From contig JAEZMT010000286.1 in the NCBI GenBank assembly GCA_023442085.1, positions 1 through 21,350 on the forward strand: a DNA stretch of 21,350 bases, given 5' to 3'. The translations under genes and the position numbers were made by a program. This stretch comes from Pseudomonadota bacterium (GTDB lineage Bacteria; Pseudomonadota; Alphaproteobacteria; Rhizobiales; Xanthobacteraceae). Shown here one piece after another: positions 6,922 through 14,881 of the stretch. Numbering within the stretch: the first letter of the stretch is position 1; every line of letters starts with the position of its first letter. The notes below the pieces were generated by a model that was given only the letters and a program-made list of their open reading frames with translations, had not been told where the DNA came from and ran no database searches.

Positions 6922-8135
6922 GCCGCTCCTCCCGCCACCGGCCAGTTCCAGAAATCATCGCCTTCCTTGTCCAGGAAGCGGTTGAGCACCATCTCGTGCA
7001 CCGCATCCGCCCCGTCCACGATCCGGGCCTGCCGTGCGTAGCGATAGATCCACTCCAGCACCGTGTCCTTGGAATAGCCGCGCGCGCCATTGATCTGGAT
7101 GGCGGTGTCGGCGGCGAGGTGCAACGTGTTGGCGGCCTTGATCTTGGCCATGGAGATTTCCTTGCGGGCGAGCCCGCCGCGATCCAGCTCGAACGCCGCC
7201 TTCATGACCAGCAGGCGGCCAATCTCGATCTCCATGGCGATGCGCCCCAACATGGTCTGCACGCTCTCGCGATCGGCGAGGCGGATGCCGAACCCCTCGC
7301 GCACCGCCGCATAATCGCGGGCGATGGCCACCGAGCGCATGGCGAGGCCGAGCCAGCGCATGCAGTGCGTGAGCCGCGCCGGGCCAAGGCGGATCTGCGT
7401 GACCTTGAGGCCATCGCCTTCCTTCATCAGCACGTCCTCGGGCGGGATGGTGAGCCCGTCGAACTCCAGCTCGCAATGGCCGCCATGCTCTTCCGGTCCC
7501 ATGATGGGGATGCGCCGCACGATGCGCCAGCCCGGCGCGTCGCGGTGGAAGGCGAAGGCGGTCAGGCCCTTGCGCGCATCGTCCGAGGTGCGGGCGACGA
7601 TGATGAAATGGGCCGCCTCCTCCGCGCCGGTGATGAACCATTTGCGGCCGTAAATGCGATAAGAGCCGTCCGGCTGCTTCTCCGCTCGGGTGAGCATCAT
7701 GGAGGGGTCGGAGCCGCCGCCGGGATGGGGCTCCGTCATGACGAAGGCGGAGCGCACCTCGCCGCGGGCGATGGGAGCGAGCCAGCGGGCCTTCTGGTCG
7801 GCCGTGCCGACCTGCTCCAGCACCATCATGTTGCCGTCGTCGGGGGCGGCGGAATTGAACACCACCGGTCCGAAGATGGAGCGGTTCATCTCCGTGTAGC
7901 AGACCGCCATGCCCATGCGCCCGACGCCGAGGCCGCCATTCTCCGGCTTCAGCTGAAGACACCAGAGCCCTTCCGCCCGCGCCTTTGCCCGCAGCCGCTC
8001 CAGCGGCGCGGCGGCGATGTTCTCGTGGGCGTCATAGGCCGATGGGTCGCTCTCGAGCGGGATGATCTCCTGCGAGACAAACCCGGCGATGCGGCTGCGG
8101 AGGTCTTCAAGGGCCGGGGAGATTGTGAAGTCCAT
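6918..8135 (-). CDS. Acyl-CoA dehydrogenase, ACAD10/11 / LvaC-like
   Basis: A 405-residue FAD-dependent acyl-CoA dehydrogenase fold. It has the FAD/substrate segment FVMTEPHPGGGSDPS (131-145), RKWFITGAEEAAHFIIVART (164-183), a middle beta-domain, and a C-terminal helical domain ending with INGARGYSKDTVLEWIYRYARQ (348-369). The usual catalytic-Glu context YEGT is here RIVDGADAVHE with Asp374, and no Glu is seen at the alternative site used by long-chain and isovaleryl enzymes. The DG-x-D-x-VH pattern is typical of the ACAD10/11 clade. The start at 8135 (MDFTISPALEDL) has GAGGG seven bases upstream; the frame runs open for another 24 codons through the promoter and palindrome, which is unlikely to be coding. 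It is the first gene of a two-gene operon with the kinase. General acyl-CoA beta-oxidation is the alternative role. Confidence 0.9.
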   Translation of the reverse strand: MDFTISPALEDLRSRIAGFVSQEIIPLESDPSAYDAHENIAAAPLERLRAKARAEGLWCLQLKPENGGLGVGRMGMAVCYTEMNRSIFGPVVFNSAAPDDGNMMVLEQVGTADQKARWLAPIARGEVRSAFVMTEPHPGGGSDPSMMLTRAEKQPDGSYRIYGRKWFITGAEEAAHFIIVARTSDDARKGLTAFAFHRDAPGWRIVRRIPIMGPEEHGGHCELEFDGLTIPPEDVLMKEGDGLKVTQIRLGPARLTHCMRWLGLAMRSVAIARDYAAVREGFGIRLADRESVQTMLGRIAMEIEIGRLLVMKAAFELDRGGLARKEISMAKIKAANTLHLAADTAIQINGARGYSKDTVLEWIYRYARQARIVDGADAVHEMVLNRFLDKEGDDFWNWPVAGGAA

Positions 8136-8162
8136 GGATGCGCCCTCAGGTGGGATCAAAAA

Positions 8163-8179
8163 ACGAGCGAGCGCTCGCT
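8163..8179. promoter_or_regulatory. Palindromic operator candidate (TetR-type) upstream of the acyl-CoA dehydrogenase
   Basis: ACGAGCGAGCGCTCGCT contains CGAGCG-AG-CGCTCG, a perfect 6-2-6 inverted repeat, and also the 12-base palindrome GCGAGCGCTCGC at 8167-8178. It lies between the predicted -10 and the start codon of the dehydrogenase, where a bound repressor would block transcription. Its size and symmetry are typical of TetR-family operators. The TetR gene at the other end of the operon is the natural partner, but that pairing is inferred. Confidence 0.6.
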
Positions 8180-8180
8180 T

Positions 8181-8207
8181 TTTATATCGGATGCACGGTG
8201 TTGGCAA
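8181..8207 (-). promoter_or_regulatory. Candidate promoter of the dehydrogenase-kinase operon
   Basis: Read on the minus strand, TTGCCA (8202-8207) is followed after 15 bases by TATAAA (8181-8186). The AT-rich -10 stands out in this GC-rich DNA. The spacer is shorter than the ideal 17, so the assignment is moderate. The palindrome begins immediately downstream. Confidence 0.4.
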
Positions 8208-8226
8208 CGGCTCCGGAGGCCATGCC

Positions 8227-8242
8227 GCCGGTTAACACCGGC
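8227..8242. terminator. Small hairpin between the YbhN-like gene and the acyl-CoA dehydrogenase promoter
   Basis: GCCGGT-TAAC-ACCGGC is a perfect six-pair stem with a four-base loop, about 20 bases past the stop of the membrane protein gene. There is no T-run on either strand, so it is at best a weak or Rho-assisted terminator. Confidence 0.3.
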
Positions 8243-8262
8243 AAATCGGGCGTTGAACTTGC

Positions 8263-9306
8263 CTATTCCGCTGGCGTCTTGGACGCGGCGGCCCGGGCGT
8301 CAGCCTCGGCCTTCGCGGCAGCGGCCTGCTCCTTGCCCGCGAGGCGCAGGCTGAGCTCTCGGGCGCCGAGCAGCGTCAAGGCGAAAGCGAAGGGCACGAT
8401 GTAGTAGAACAGCCGGAACACCAGCAGCGCGCCGAGCAGTTCCGCCTTGTCGAACTGCGGCAGGGCCACCAGCAGCGCCGCATCGAACACCCCGAGACCG
8501 CCCGGCGCATGGCTGGCGAAGCCGAGCAAAGTGGCGGTGACGAAAATGACCGACAGGCTGATGGGGTCGATGTAGGGCGAGGCCGGCATCAGCATGTACA
8601 TGGCGGCGGCGCACAGGCTGAGGTCGAGGATGCCGATGCCCACCTGCAGCAGCGTGGTGCGGCCGCGCGGCAGCGTGACGAACCAGGTGGAGCGGCCGAT
8701 GGTGCGCGGTGCCAGCGACACCCAGGTGATGTAGGCCACCAGCGCGCACAGGGCGCCGACGCCGATGAGCCGGTTCACGAAGGGCGGCAGCTGGTCCACG
8801 GCGGTGGCCGCCTCGGGATGCAGCGTGATTCCGAGCCCGAGCACGGCGATGTTGCCGAGCCAGAAGGTAAGGCCGGCGACGAAGCAGATCTTCGCCACGT
8901 CGATGGCGCCGAGCCCCCAGGCCGAATAGATGCGGTAGCGCACCGAGCCGCCAGTGAAGACGGTGAAGCCCACGTTGTGGCCCACCGAATAGGAGCAGAA
9001 GCCCGCCAGCGCCGCGACCCGGTAGGGCACATGGTCCTTGCCGATGGTGCGCAAGGCGAACCAGTCATAGAAGGTGAGCGTAAGATAGGCGCCCGCTACC
9101 AGGAAGAAGGCGATGGCGACATCGCGCGGGTTCTTCTCGCGCAGCGCGTCGAGCACATCCGACCATTTGAGGTCGTGGAGCATCCGGTAGAGCACGACCG
9201 CCGCGAAGGCGATCACGATCAGGCTCAGGATGAAGCCGAGGCCGTGCAGGCCCACGCGCTCCTTGAAGAACGTCGATACTCTCACCGCCAGAGTGCGCGC
9301 AGCCAT
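8263..9306 (-). CDS. YbhN/UPF0104-type membrane protein (MprF-like flippase domain)
   Basis: An integral membrane protein with about eight hydrophobic helices, for example FILSLIVIAFAAVVLYRML, IAVLGLGITL, VGALCALVAYITWV and VFRLFYYIVPFAFALTLLG. Family features are VGHNVGFTVFTGGSVRYRIYS and the late SHAPGGLGVFDAALL loop. Both belong to the lysylphosphatidylglycerol-synthase transmembrane region (COG0392), the part of MprF that moves lipids across the membrane. No aminoacyl-transferase domain follows, so this is the stand-alone membrane module and its lipid substrate is unknown. The start at 9306 (MAARTLAVRV) is preferred. The longest frame begins with a GTG at 9435 that follows directly on a TATAGT sequence resembling a -10 box. 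The C-terminus is a charged Ala/Lys/Glu tail. The gene lies downstream of kup on the same strand and may be partly co-transcribed. Confidence 0.82.
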   Translation of the reverse strand: MAARTLAVRVSTFFKERVGLHGLGFILSLIVIAFAAVVLYRMLHDLKWSDVLDALREKNPRDVAIAFFLVAGAYLTLTFYDWFALRTIGKDHVPYRVAALAGFCSYSVGHNVGFTVFTGGSVRYRIYSAWGLGAIDVAKICFVAGLTFWLGNIAVLGLGITLHPEAATAVDQLPPFVNRLIGVGALCALVAYITWVSLAPRTIGRSTWFVTLPRGRTTLLQVGIGILDLSLCAAAMYMLMPASPYIDPISLSVIFVTATLLGFASHAPGGLGVFDAALLVALPQFDKAELLGALLVFRLFYYIVPFAFALTLLGARELSLRLAGKEQAAAAKAEADARAAASKTPAE

Positions 9307-9490
9307 ATCGTCACCGTTCCCCCCGCCCGCGACGACGTCGGACGCCCCTGTTGTAGTTTGGTCCCCTGCCCTATGGGGAGCCTTTTTTTGAGGCGCGTCG
9401 TTCGCGGTCAGGCCGTCTTTCGGTTCGTGAAACACTATAAGCCCTGCCTGAGGCTGGGATCGGACGGGCCGCCGGTGCCGGAGCGGGTGC

Positions 9491-11377
9491 TCAGAGCTTC
9501 ACCGGATAGCCGATCTCCACCGTCCGGGCGCGCGGCAGGCCGAAACGGTCGACCGAGCGCTCGGCATTGCGCGCGAGGAACGCGAAGACGTGGGCGACCA
9601 CGTCCCTCAGCTTGATGACCTCATCGGGCGGGATGATCCGCTCGTGGCCGATCACATAGATCGCCGCGTCCGGATCGATGCCCCGCGCGCTCAGCGCCGG
9701 ACCCAGCACCGACGGCACGTCGATCTGCTGCATGTAGCCGAAGCGCAGATCGACCCGCACGAACCCCTCGTTGAGGGTGGTCACCTTGACCCTGTCCTCC
9801 ACCGACACCCGCGGGCGGGCGGCGATCCAGACCGAGACGATGACCGCCTTCTCGAAGCGGACCTTGAGCAGGTCCGCCATTCGGGAAAGAGCCACGGGCG
9901 TCATCGCACCCGCACGAGACAGAAAGATGGCAGTGCGCGGCGCCTCGACATCGTTCACCCGATCCTTGCGGGCAACAAAATTGTCCAGAGGCTCGGTGAA
10001 ACGCACCTGCTGGGCCACCACCGCCTCCAGGCCGCGCCGCCAGCTGACCATCACGAAGATGATGACGGCCGCGATGGAGAGCGGCAGCCAGCCACCGTCG
10101 TGGATCTTCGTCATGTTGGCCGAGGCGAAGGCAAGGTCCACGGTCAGCAGGCCCGCTGCCATGGCCCACACCGCGAACGAGGGCCAGCCCCACGCCCGCT
10201 TGACCTGGGCGATGAACAGGATGGAGGTCGTCACCATCGCGAACGCCACCGCGATGCCGTAGGCCGAGGCCAGCCGCTCGGACGCCTCGAAGCCGAGCAC
10301 CACGGCGATGCAGGCGATCATCAGCAGCCAGTTCAGCCGGCCCACATAGATGTGCTGCTCATTGTGCTCGGAGGTGTAGCGGATGCGCATGGGCGGCAGA
10401 TAGCCGAGCTCGATGGCCTGCTTCGCCAGCGAGAACACACCGGTGATGATCGACTGGGACGCGATCACGGTGGCCGCCGTCGCGAGGAACAGGAGCGGCA
10501 CGTCGAACATGTCGGGGCAGAGGTCGTAGAAGGGGTTGCGGACCGCGCTCGGGTCCACCAGCAGGATCGCGCCCTGCCCGAAATAATTGAGCAGCAGCGC
10601 CGGCATGGCCACGAACAGCCAGGCCCGCGCGATCACCGGCCGGCCGAAATGGCCGAGGTCCGCATAGAGCGCCTCGCCGCCCGTCACCGCCAGGAAGCAG
10701 GCGCCGAGAATGACGCCGGCGAGCCCCGGATGCTCGACCATCAGCATGATGCCGTGGCGAGGATCGAGGCCGGCGATCACCTGCGGTGCCTGGACGATGC
10801 CGTAGACACCGAGCGCCGCCAGCGATCCGAACCACAGCAGCATCACGGGACCGAAGAAGGACGCGATGCGTTCCGTGCCGAGGCGCTGGGAGAAGAAGAT
10901 GGCGAGCAGCACCAGGCAGGTGAGCGCCACCACCCAGTGCTCCAGTTCCGGCGAGATGACCTGCAGGCCCTCGATGGCCGAGAGCACCGAGATGGCCGGA
11001 GTGAGCACGCCGTCGCCGATGAGCATGGCGGCCCCAAGCAGGCCCGCTGCAAGCAGGTACCACCTCAGCCCGATGGCGCTGCGATGGAGATCGAGCAGGG
11101 TGACGAGCGCGAGGATGCCGCCTTCGCCGTCGTTATCGGCCCGGAGCACGAGGAAGACGTACTTCACCGTCACCGAGAGAATGATGCTCCAGGTGATGAG
11201 GGACAGCAGGCCGAGCACGTCGGCGCCGATGAAATTGGTTCCGCCCACGGCCAGGACACCCTGCTTGAGGGCGTAGAGCGGGCTGGTGCCGATATCGCCG
11301 AAGACGACGCCGAGGGCGCCGATCTCCGCAGCGAACGGCAGGGTGCGCGAACTGTCGCGGGAAAAGCTGGTGGACAT
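9491..11377 (-). CDS. kup: Potassium uptake protein Kup (K+/H+ symporter)
   Basis: A 628-residue inner-membrane transporter of the KUP/HAK/KT family, matching the usual 620-630 residues. The N-terminal signature GVVFGDIGTSPLYALK (23-38) is near perfect. About 12 hydrophobic segments follow, including WSIILSVTVKYVFLVLRADN and the region around ATVIASQSIITGVFSLAKQA, both strongly conserved in Kup. The last 180 or so residues form the soluble C-terminal domain ending AHVFAFLARNAERSVDRFGLP and YPVKL, a typical end. It mediates constitutive potassium uptake, important at low pH. A 474-base space without genes precedes it. I do not see c-di-AMP or other riboswitch architecture there. Confidence 0.95.
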   Translation of the reverse strand: MSTSFSRDSSRTLPFAAEIGALGVVFGDIGTSPLYALKQGVLAVGGTNFIGADVLGLLSLITWSIILSVTVKYVFLVLRADNDGEGGILALVTLLDLHRSAIGLRWYLLAAGLLGAAMLIGDGVLTPAISVLSAIEGLQVISPELEHWVVALTCLVLLAIFFSQRLGTERIASFFGPVMLLWFGSLAALGVYGIVQAPQVIAGLDPRHGIMLMVEHPGLAGVILGACFLAVTGGEALYADLGHFGRPVIARAWLFVAMPALLLNYFGQGAILLVDPSAVRNPFYDLCPDMFDVPLLFLATAATVIASQSIITGVFSLAKQAIELGYLPPMRIRYTSEHNEQHIYVGRLNWLLMIACIAVVLGFEASERLASAYGIAVAFAMVTTSILFIAQVKRAWGWPSFAVWAMAAGLLTVDLAFASANMTKIHDGGWLPLSIAAVIIFVMVSWRRGLEAVVAQQVRFTEPLDNFVARKDRVNDVEAPRTAIFLSRAGAMTPVALSRMADLLKVRFEKAVIVSVWIAARPRVSVEDRVKVTTLNEGFVRVDLRFGYMQQIDVPSVLGPALSARGIDPDAAIYVIGHERIIPPDEVIKLRDVVAHVFAFLARNAERSVDRFGLPRARTVEIGYPVKL

Positions 11378-11531
11378 GGAGGGCGGCTGCCTCTCAGCCG
11401 GGCGCGAGCGTCAGGGATGCGCGCGATGAAACGCGGCCGGCGCACCGGCCGGCGGAAAGATGGACATCGCAAAGGGATGCATCGCGCAGAAAGGCGTCTC
11501 GCGAGCGTCGCACGTAACCGTCCAAGGCCAA

Positions 11532-11570
11532 GCCCCCGCAACCAGCCCCCGCAACACGCCCCCGCTGCAG
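11532..11570. repeat. 13-base tandem repeat, three units
   Basis: Three consecutive 13-base units begin with GCCCCCGC: GCCCCCGCAACCA, GCCCCCGCAACAC and GCCCCCGCTGCAG. The first two differ at the last two positions and the third is degenerate after the core. The array lies about 160-190 bases upstream of kup. It may be slippage-prone DNA or a cluster of weak binding sites. Confidence 0.6.
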
Positions 11571-11793
11571 ATCTCCGCCCCGAGCATCCTGAGGCCTGAA
11601 CCCGCCCCCGGTCCTTGCAGGAAGCCTTCGCTCCGGAACGCGGTGTGCCCCGGACCGAGCCGTCCCGACGCCCCGCCGCGTGGCGACCGTGGAACCGCTT
11701 CCCGCGCGTCGCGGGTGCCCAACACCTATCTCCGTTCGCAGGTGAACACAATGCGGTGCCGCACGCGGCGTGACCAGGCGGTCTCCAACGCAG

Positions 11794-11817
11794 AACGCCG
11801 GCCCGAGGGCCGGCGTT
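11794..11817. terminator. Hairpin downstream of ahcY
   Basis: AACGCCGGCCC-GA-GGGCCGGCGTT is a perfect 11-base inverted repeat 34 bases past the ahcY stop. No T-run follows on the ahcY strand, so it may stabilise the 3' end or cooperate with Rho rather than act as a classic intrinsic terminator. It is symmetrical and would form in transcripts from either side. Confidence 0.6.
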
Positions 11818-11851
11818 CGCGAGAACCAGGGACCGATGCGGGACGCACCGA

Positions 11852-13249
<1,398 letters not shown>

Positions 13250-13342
13250 GGATGGCTCCGCTTGAGATCGTATCGGGCGGCGGGCGTGCAGCCGCCGGTC
13301 ATGGCGCGCCATTTAGCATGGCAGGGGCATAGGGGCAATAAG

Positions 13343-13364
13343 GATATAAAGAAATGCTTATATC
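13343..13364. promoter_or_regulatory. Inverted repeat upstream of ahcY, ArsR/SahR-type operator candidate
   Basis: GATATAA-N8-TTATATC is a perfect 7-8-7 inverted repeat about 95 bases upstream of the ahcY start, an AT-rich island in GC-rich surroundings. In many Proteobacteria ahcY and other methionine-cycle genes are controlled by SahR, an ArsR-family repressor, and ArsR operators are AT-rich palindromes with half-sites like ATATAA. Which regulator binds here is inference; no ArsR gene lies in the window. Confidence 0.45.
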
Positions 13365-13501
13365 GATGGGCTTGGCCAGCCTGAGCCCGTCGCTGCGGAA
13401 GGGTCGCCGCAGCCTCCGCAAGTCGGCGGGCAGTGGAGGCCCAGTCGTCGCGCAAGTCCCCACCCCTCGCCCGCGTAGGTAAGGTTGGCGACATGCGCGC
13501 T

Positions 13502-13529
13502 TTGATTCCGACAAAAATTGTGATATACG
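13502..13529 (+). promoter_or_regulatory. Candidate carD promoter
   Basis: TTGATT (13502-13507), a 16-base spacer and TATACG (13524-13529) make a good housekeeping-sigma promoter in an AT-rich stretch. Initiation near 13536 would give a leader of about 290 bases before carD. Confidence 0.45.
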
Positions 13530-13602
13530 TGACTTTACAGTCGATTGCTTCCACTACCAGCCACATCGCGCCCGCAATGTGTTCGCGCATGTTCTAGGGC
13601 GC

Positions 13603-13628
13603 ATTCTCGGGAACAAAGGGGCGAGAAT
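13603..13628. promoter_or_regulatory. Inverted repeat in the carD leader
   Basis: ATTCTCG-N12-CGAGAAT is a perfect 7-base inverted repeat within the predicted carD 5' leader, about 200 bases before the start codon. It could be an RNA stem or an operator for a dimeric regulator. Confidence 0.35.
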
Positions 13629-13824
13629 ATTGTGCCGGCCGTCTTCCTGCGGCGCGGCGACATGGCTGTCTTTGCATCGTCTGGCAGAGCGGGGTGGCGG
13701 GCGTTCCGGCCGCGACCCATATCCGCAGCTGAAGGTGCGCGCCGTACCGGGACCGGACCGGCCGGCCGGCGCACCAACAGGTTCGGCCCCGTTTTTCGCG
13801 GGCCGGATCAGGAGTGTCAAGAGC

Positions 13825-14412
13825 ATGTCGGCAAAGAAGAACGCGCAGGCCCGTCTCGGCTTCAAGACGGGCGAGCACATTGTTTACCCGTCCCATGGTG
13901 TTGGCCGGATCATGGCCATCGAGGAACAGGAAGTCGCCGGTTTCAAGCTCGAACTCTTCGTGATCTCGTTTGAAAAGGACAAGATGACGCTGCGGGTGCC
14001 CCTCGCCAAGATCGCCAGCGTCGGCATGCGCAAGCTCTCCGAGACCAATATCGTCGAGAAGTCGCTCGAGACCCTGCAGGGTCGCGCCCGCGTCAAGCGC
14101 ACCATGTGGAGCCGCCGCGCGCAGGAATACGAAGCCAAGATCAATTCCGGCGACCTCGTCGCCATCTCTGAAGTGGTGCGCGACCTCTACCGGTCCGAGG
14201 CCCAGCCCGAGCAGTCCTATTCCGAGCGCCAGCTCTACGAGGCTGCCCTCGACCGCATGGCCCGCGAGCTGTCGGCGGTGCAGAACATCACCGAGACCGA
14301 GTCGGTGAAGCTCATCGAGCAGAACCTCCTCAAGGGTCCGCGCCGCGGCGCCGCCAAGGTGGCGGACGAGGCCGACCTCGACCAGGACATGGAAGCCGAA
14401 GAGGCCGCGTGA
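13825..14412 (+). CDS. carD: CarD/CdnL family RNA polymerase-binding regulator
   Basis: A 195-residue protein of the CarD_CdnL_TRCF family. The N-terminal RNA-polymerase-interacting domain is recognisable in GFKTGEHIVYPSHGVGRIMAI, KLELFVISFEKDKMTLRVP and IASVGMRKLSE (about residues 12-75). The C-terminal helical domain that contacts promoter DNA includes the conserved Trp segment TMWSRRAQEYEAKINSGDL and AISEVVRDLYR. CarD/CdnL proteins bind the polymerase beta subunit and stabilise open complexes at rRNA and biosynthetic promoters. The start ATG at 13825 (MSAKKNAQARLG) has AGGAG ten bases upstream. Residues that could be read further upstream are not family-like. The acidic tail (ADEADLDQDMEAEEAA) is common in alphaproteobacterial versions. 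The gene is monocistronic, ending at a strong intrinsic terminator. Confidence 0.95.
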   Translation: MSAKKNAQARLGFKTGEHIVYPSHGVGRIMAIEEQEVAGFKLELFVISFEKDKMTLRVPLAKIASVGMRKLSETNIVEKSLETLQGRARVKRTMWSRRAQEYEAKINSGDLVAISEVVRDLYRSEAQPEQSYSERQLYEAALDRMARELSAVQNITETESVKLIEQNLLKGPRRGAAKVADEADLDQDMEAEEAA

Positions 14413-14450
14413 GCCTCCAGACCTGCCAGTTTTACATGGCGAGCGACAGG

Positions 14451-14477
14451 AACCCGGCTTCGGCCGGGTTCTTTTTT
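14451..14477 (+). terminator. Rho-independent terminator of carD
   Basis: AACCCGGC-TTCG-GCCGGGTT is a perfect eight-pair stem capped by an extra-stable TTCG loop, followed by C and six T residues. It begins 39 bases after the carD stop codon. Confidence 0.95.
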
Positions 14478-14587
14478 GTCCGGGCGACCCCGCTTGCACC
14501 TTTAGGTGCCGATCAAGTTTTCGCGCGGCGGCCGGGCTGGCGTGGATCTGGCTTGGCGAAGCGCTAAGCTGGACGTGCTGAGCGGCG

Positions 14588-14620
14588 GGGGGCCAGCATG
14601 GAGAATCATCATGCTCCCCC
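14588..14620. repeat. Intergenic inverted repeat / hairpin
   Basis: GGGGG-CC-AGCATG, then a 9-base loop, then CATGCT-CCCCC. Eleven pairs form with a two-base bulge on the left arm. It stands alone in the gene-poor space and is not followed by a T-run on the plus strand. It could be the core of a small RNA, an operator, or a stem without function. Confidence 0.45.
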
Positions 14621-14881
14621 ACGTTCGCGATCGGCAGAACCCCAACAACCCCGGGAACGCCCCGCCCCAGTCCGGCGCGCCAGCTGCGGCAGGCGCGATG
14701 TCTGGATCGCGCGCGCGGCACCGCGCAAGGAGGTCGGATTGACGCCCAAACCCAGCAGCGGGGCGATCTGCGCCCACCTGTAACCCGTGCGGCGCGGCGG
14801 GCTCCCCCCCGCCGGCGCAGCCGAAGCTCCCCGGCTGTCGTCTTCCCCGGACGGCAGCCGGATCCGTTCGCGCTCTTTGCT

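Larger units (their letters stand above)
11378..11851. other. Intergenic region between kup and ahcY
   Basis: 474 bases without a convincing gene. Open frames on both strands have Arg/Pro/Gly-rich translations with no recognisable motif. The region holds a short tandem repeat (11532-11570) and a strong hairpin just past ahcY (11794-11817). It must also contain the kup promoter, but I cannot point to a convincing -35/-10 pair. Confidence 0.6.
13250..13824. other. Divergent regulatory region between ahcY and carD
   Basis: 575 bases separating two divergently transcribed genes. It contains an AT-rich inverted repeat (13343-13364) on the ahcY side, a good promoter for carD (13502-13529) and a second inverted repeat in the carD leader (13603-13628). 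The open frames here are Arg/Pro-rich and lack recognisable protein features. Confidence 0.65.
14413..14881. other. Gene-poor region between carD and the glutaminyl cyclase gene
   Basis: 469 bases between convergently transcribed genes. The carD terminator occupies the first part and an inverted repeat lies at 14588-14620. Short open frames exist, for example 14598-14783 on the plus strand (61 codons) and one of 140 codons on the minus strand, but they are Pro/Arg/Ala-rich and match nothing I recognise. I see no RNA gene of known type. Confidence 0.55.

Noticed and set aside
9590..11599. 669-codon plus-strand open frame opposite kup
   Set aside because: It is an antisense shadow of kup. The composition is extremely rich in His, Arg, Asp and Glu with no recognisable motif.
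13301..13312. ATGGCGCGCCAT palindrome in the ahcY leader
   Set aside because: A 12-base GC-rich palindrome is easily found by chance in this DNA and nothing else marks it as a site.
13250..13360. SAM or SAH riboswitch ahead of ahcY
   Set aside because: I could not build the expected pseudoknot or conserved core from the leader. The palindrome suggests protein-mediated control instead.
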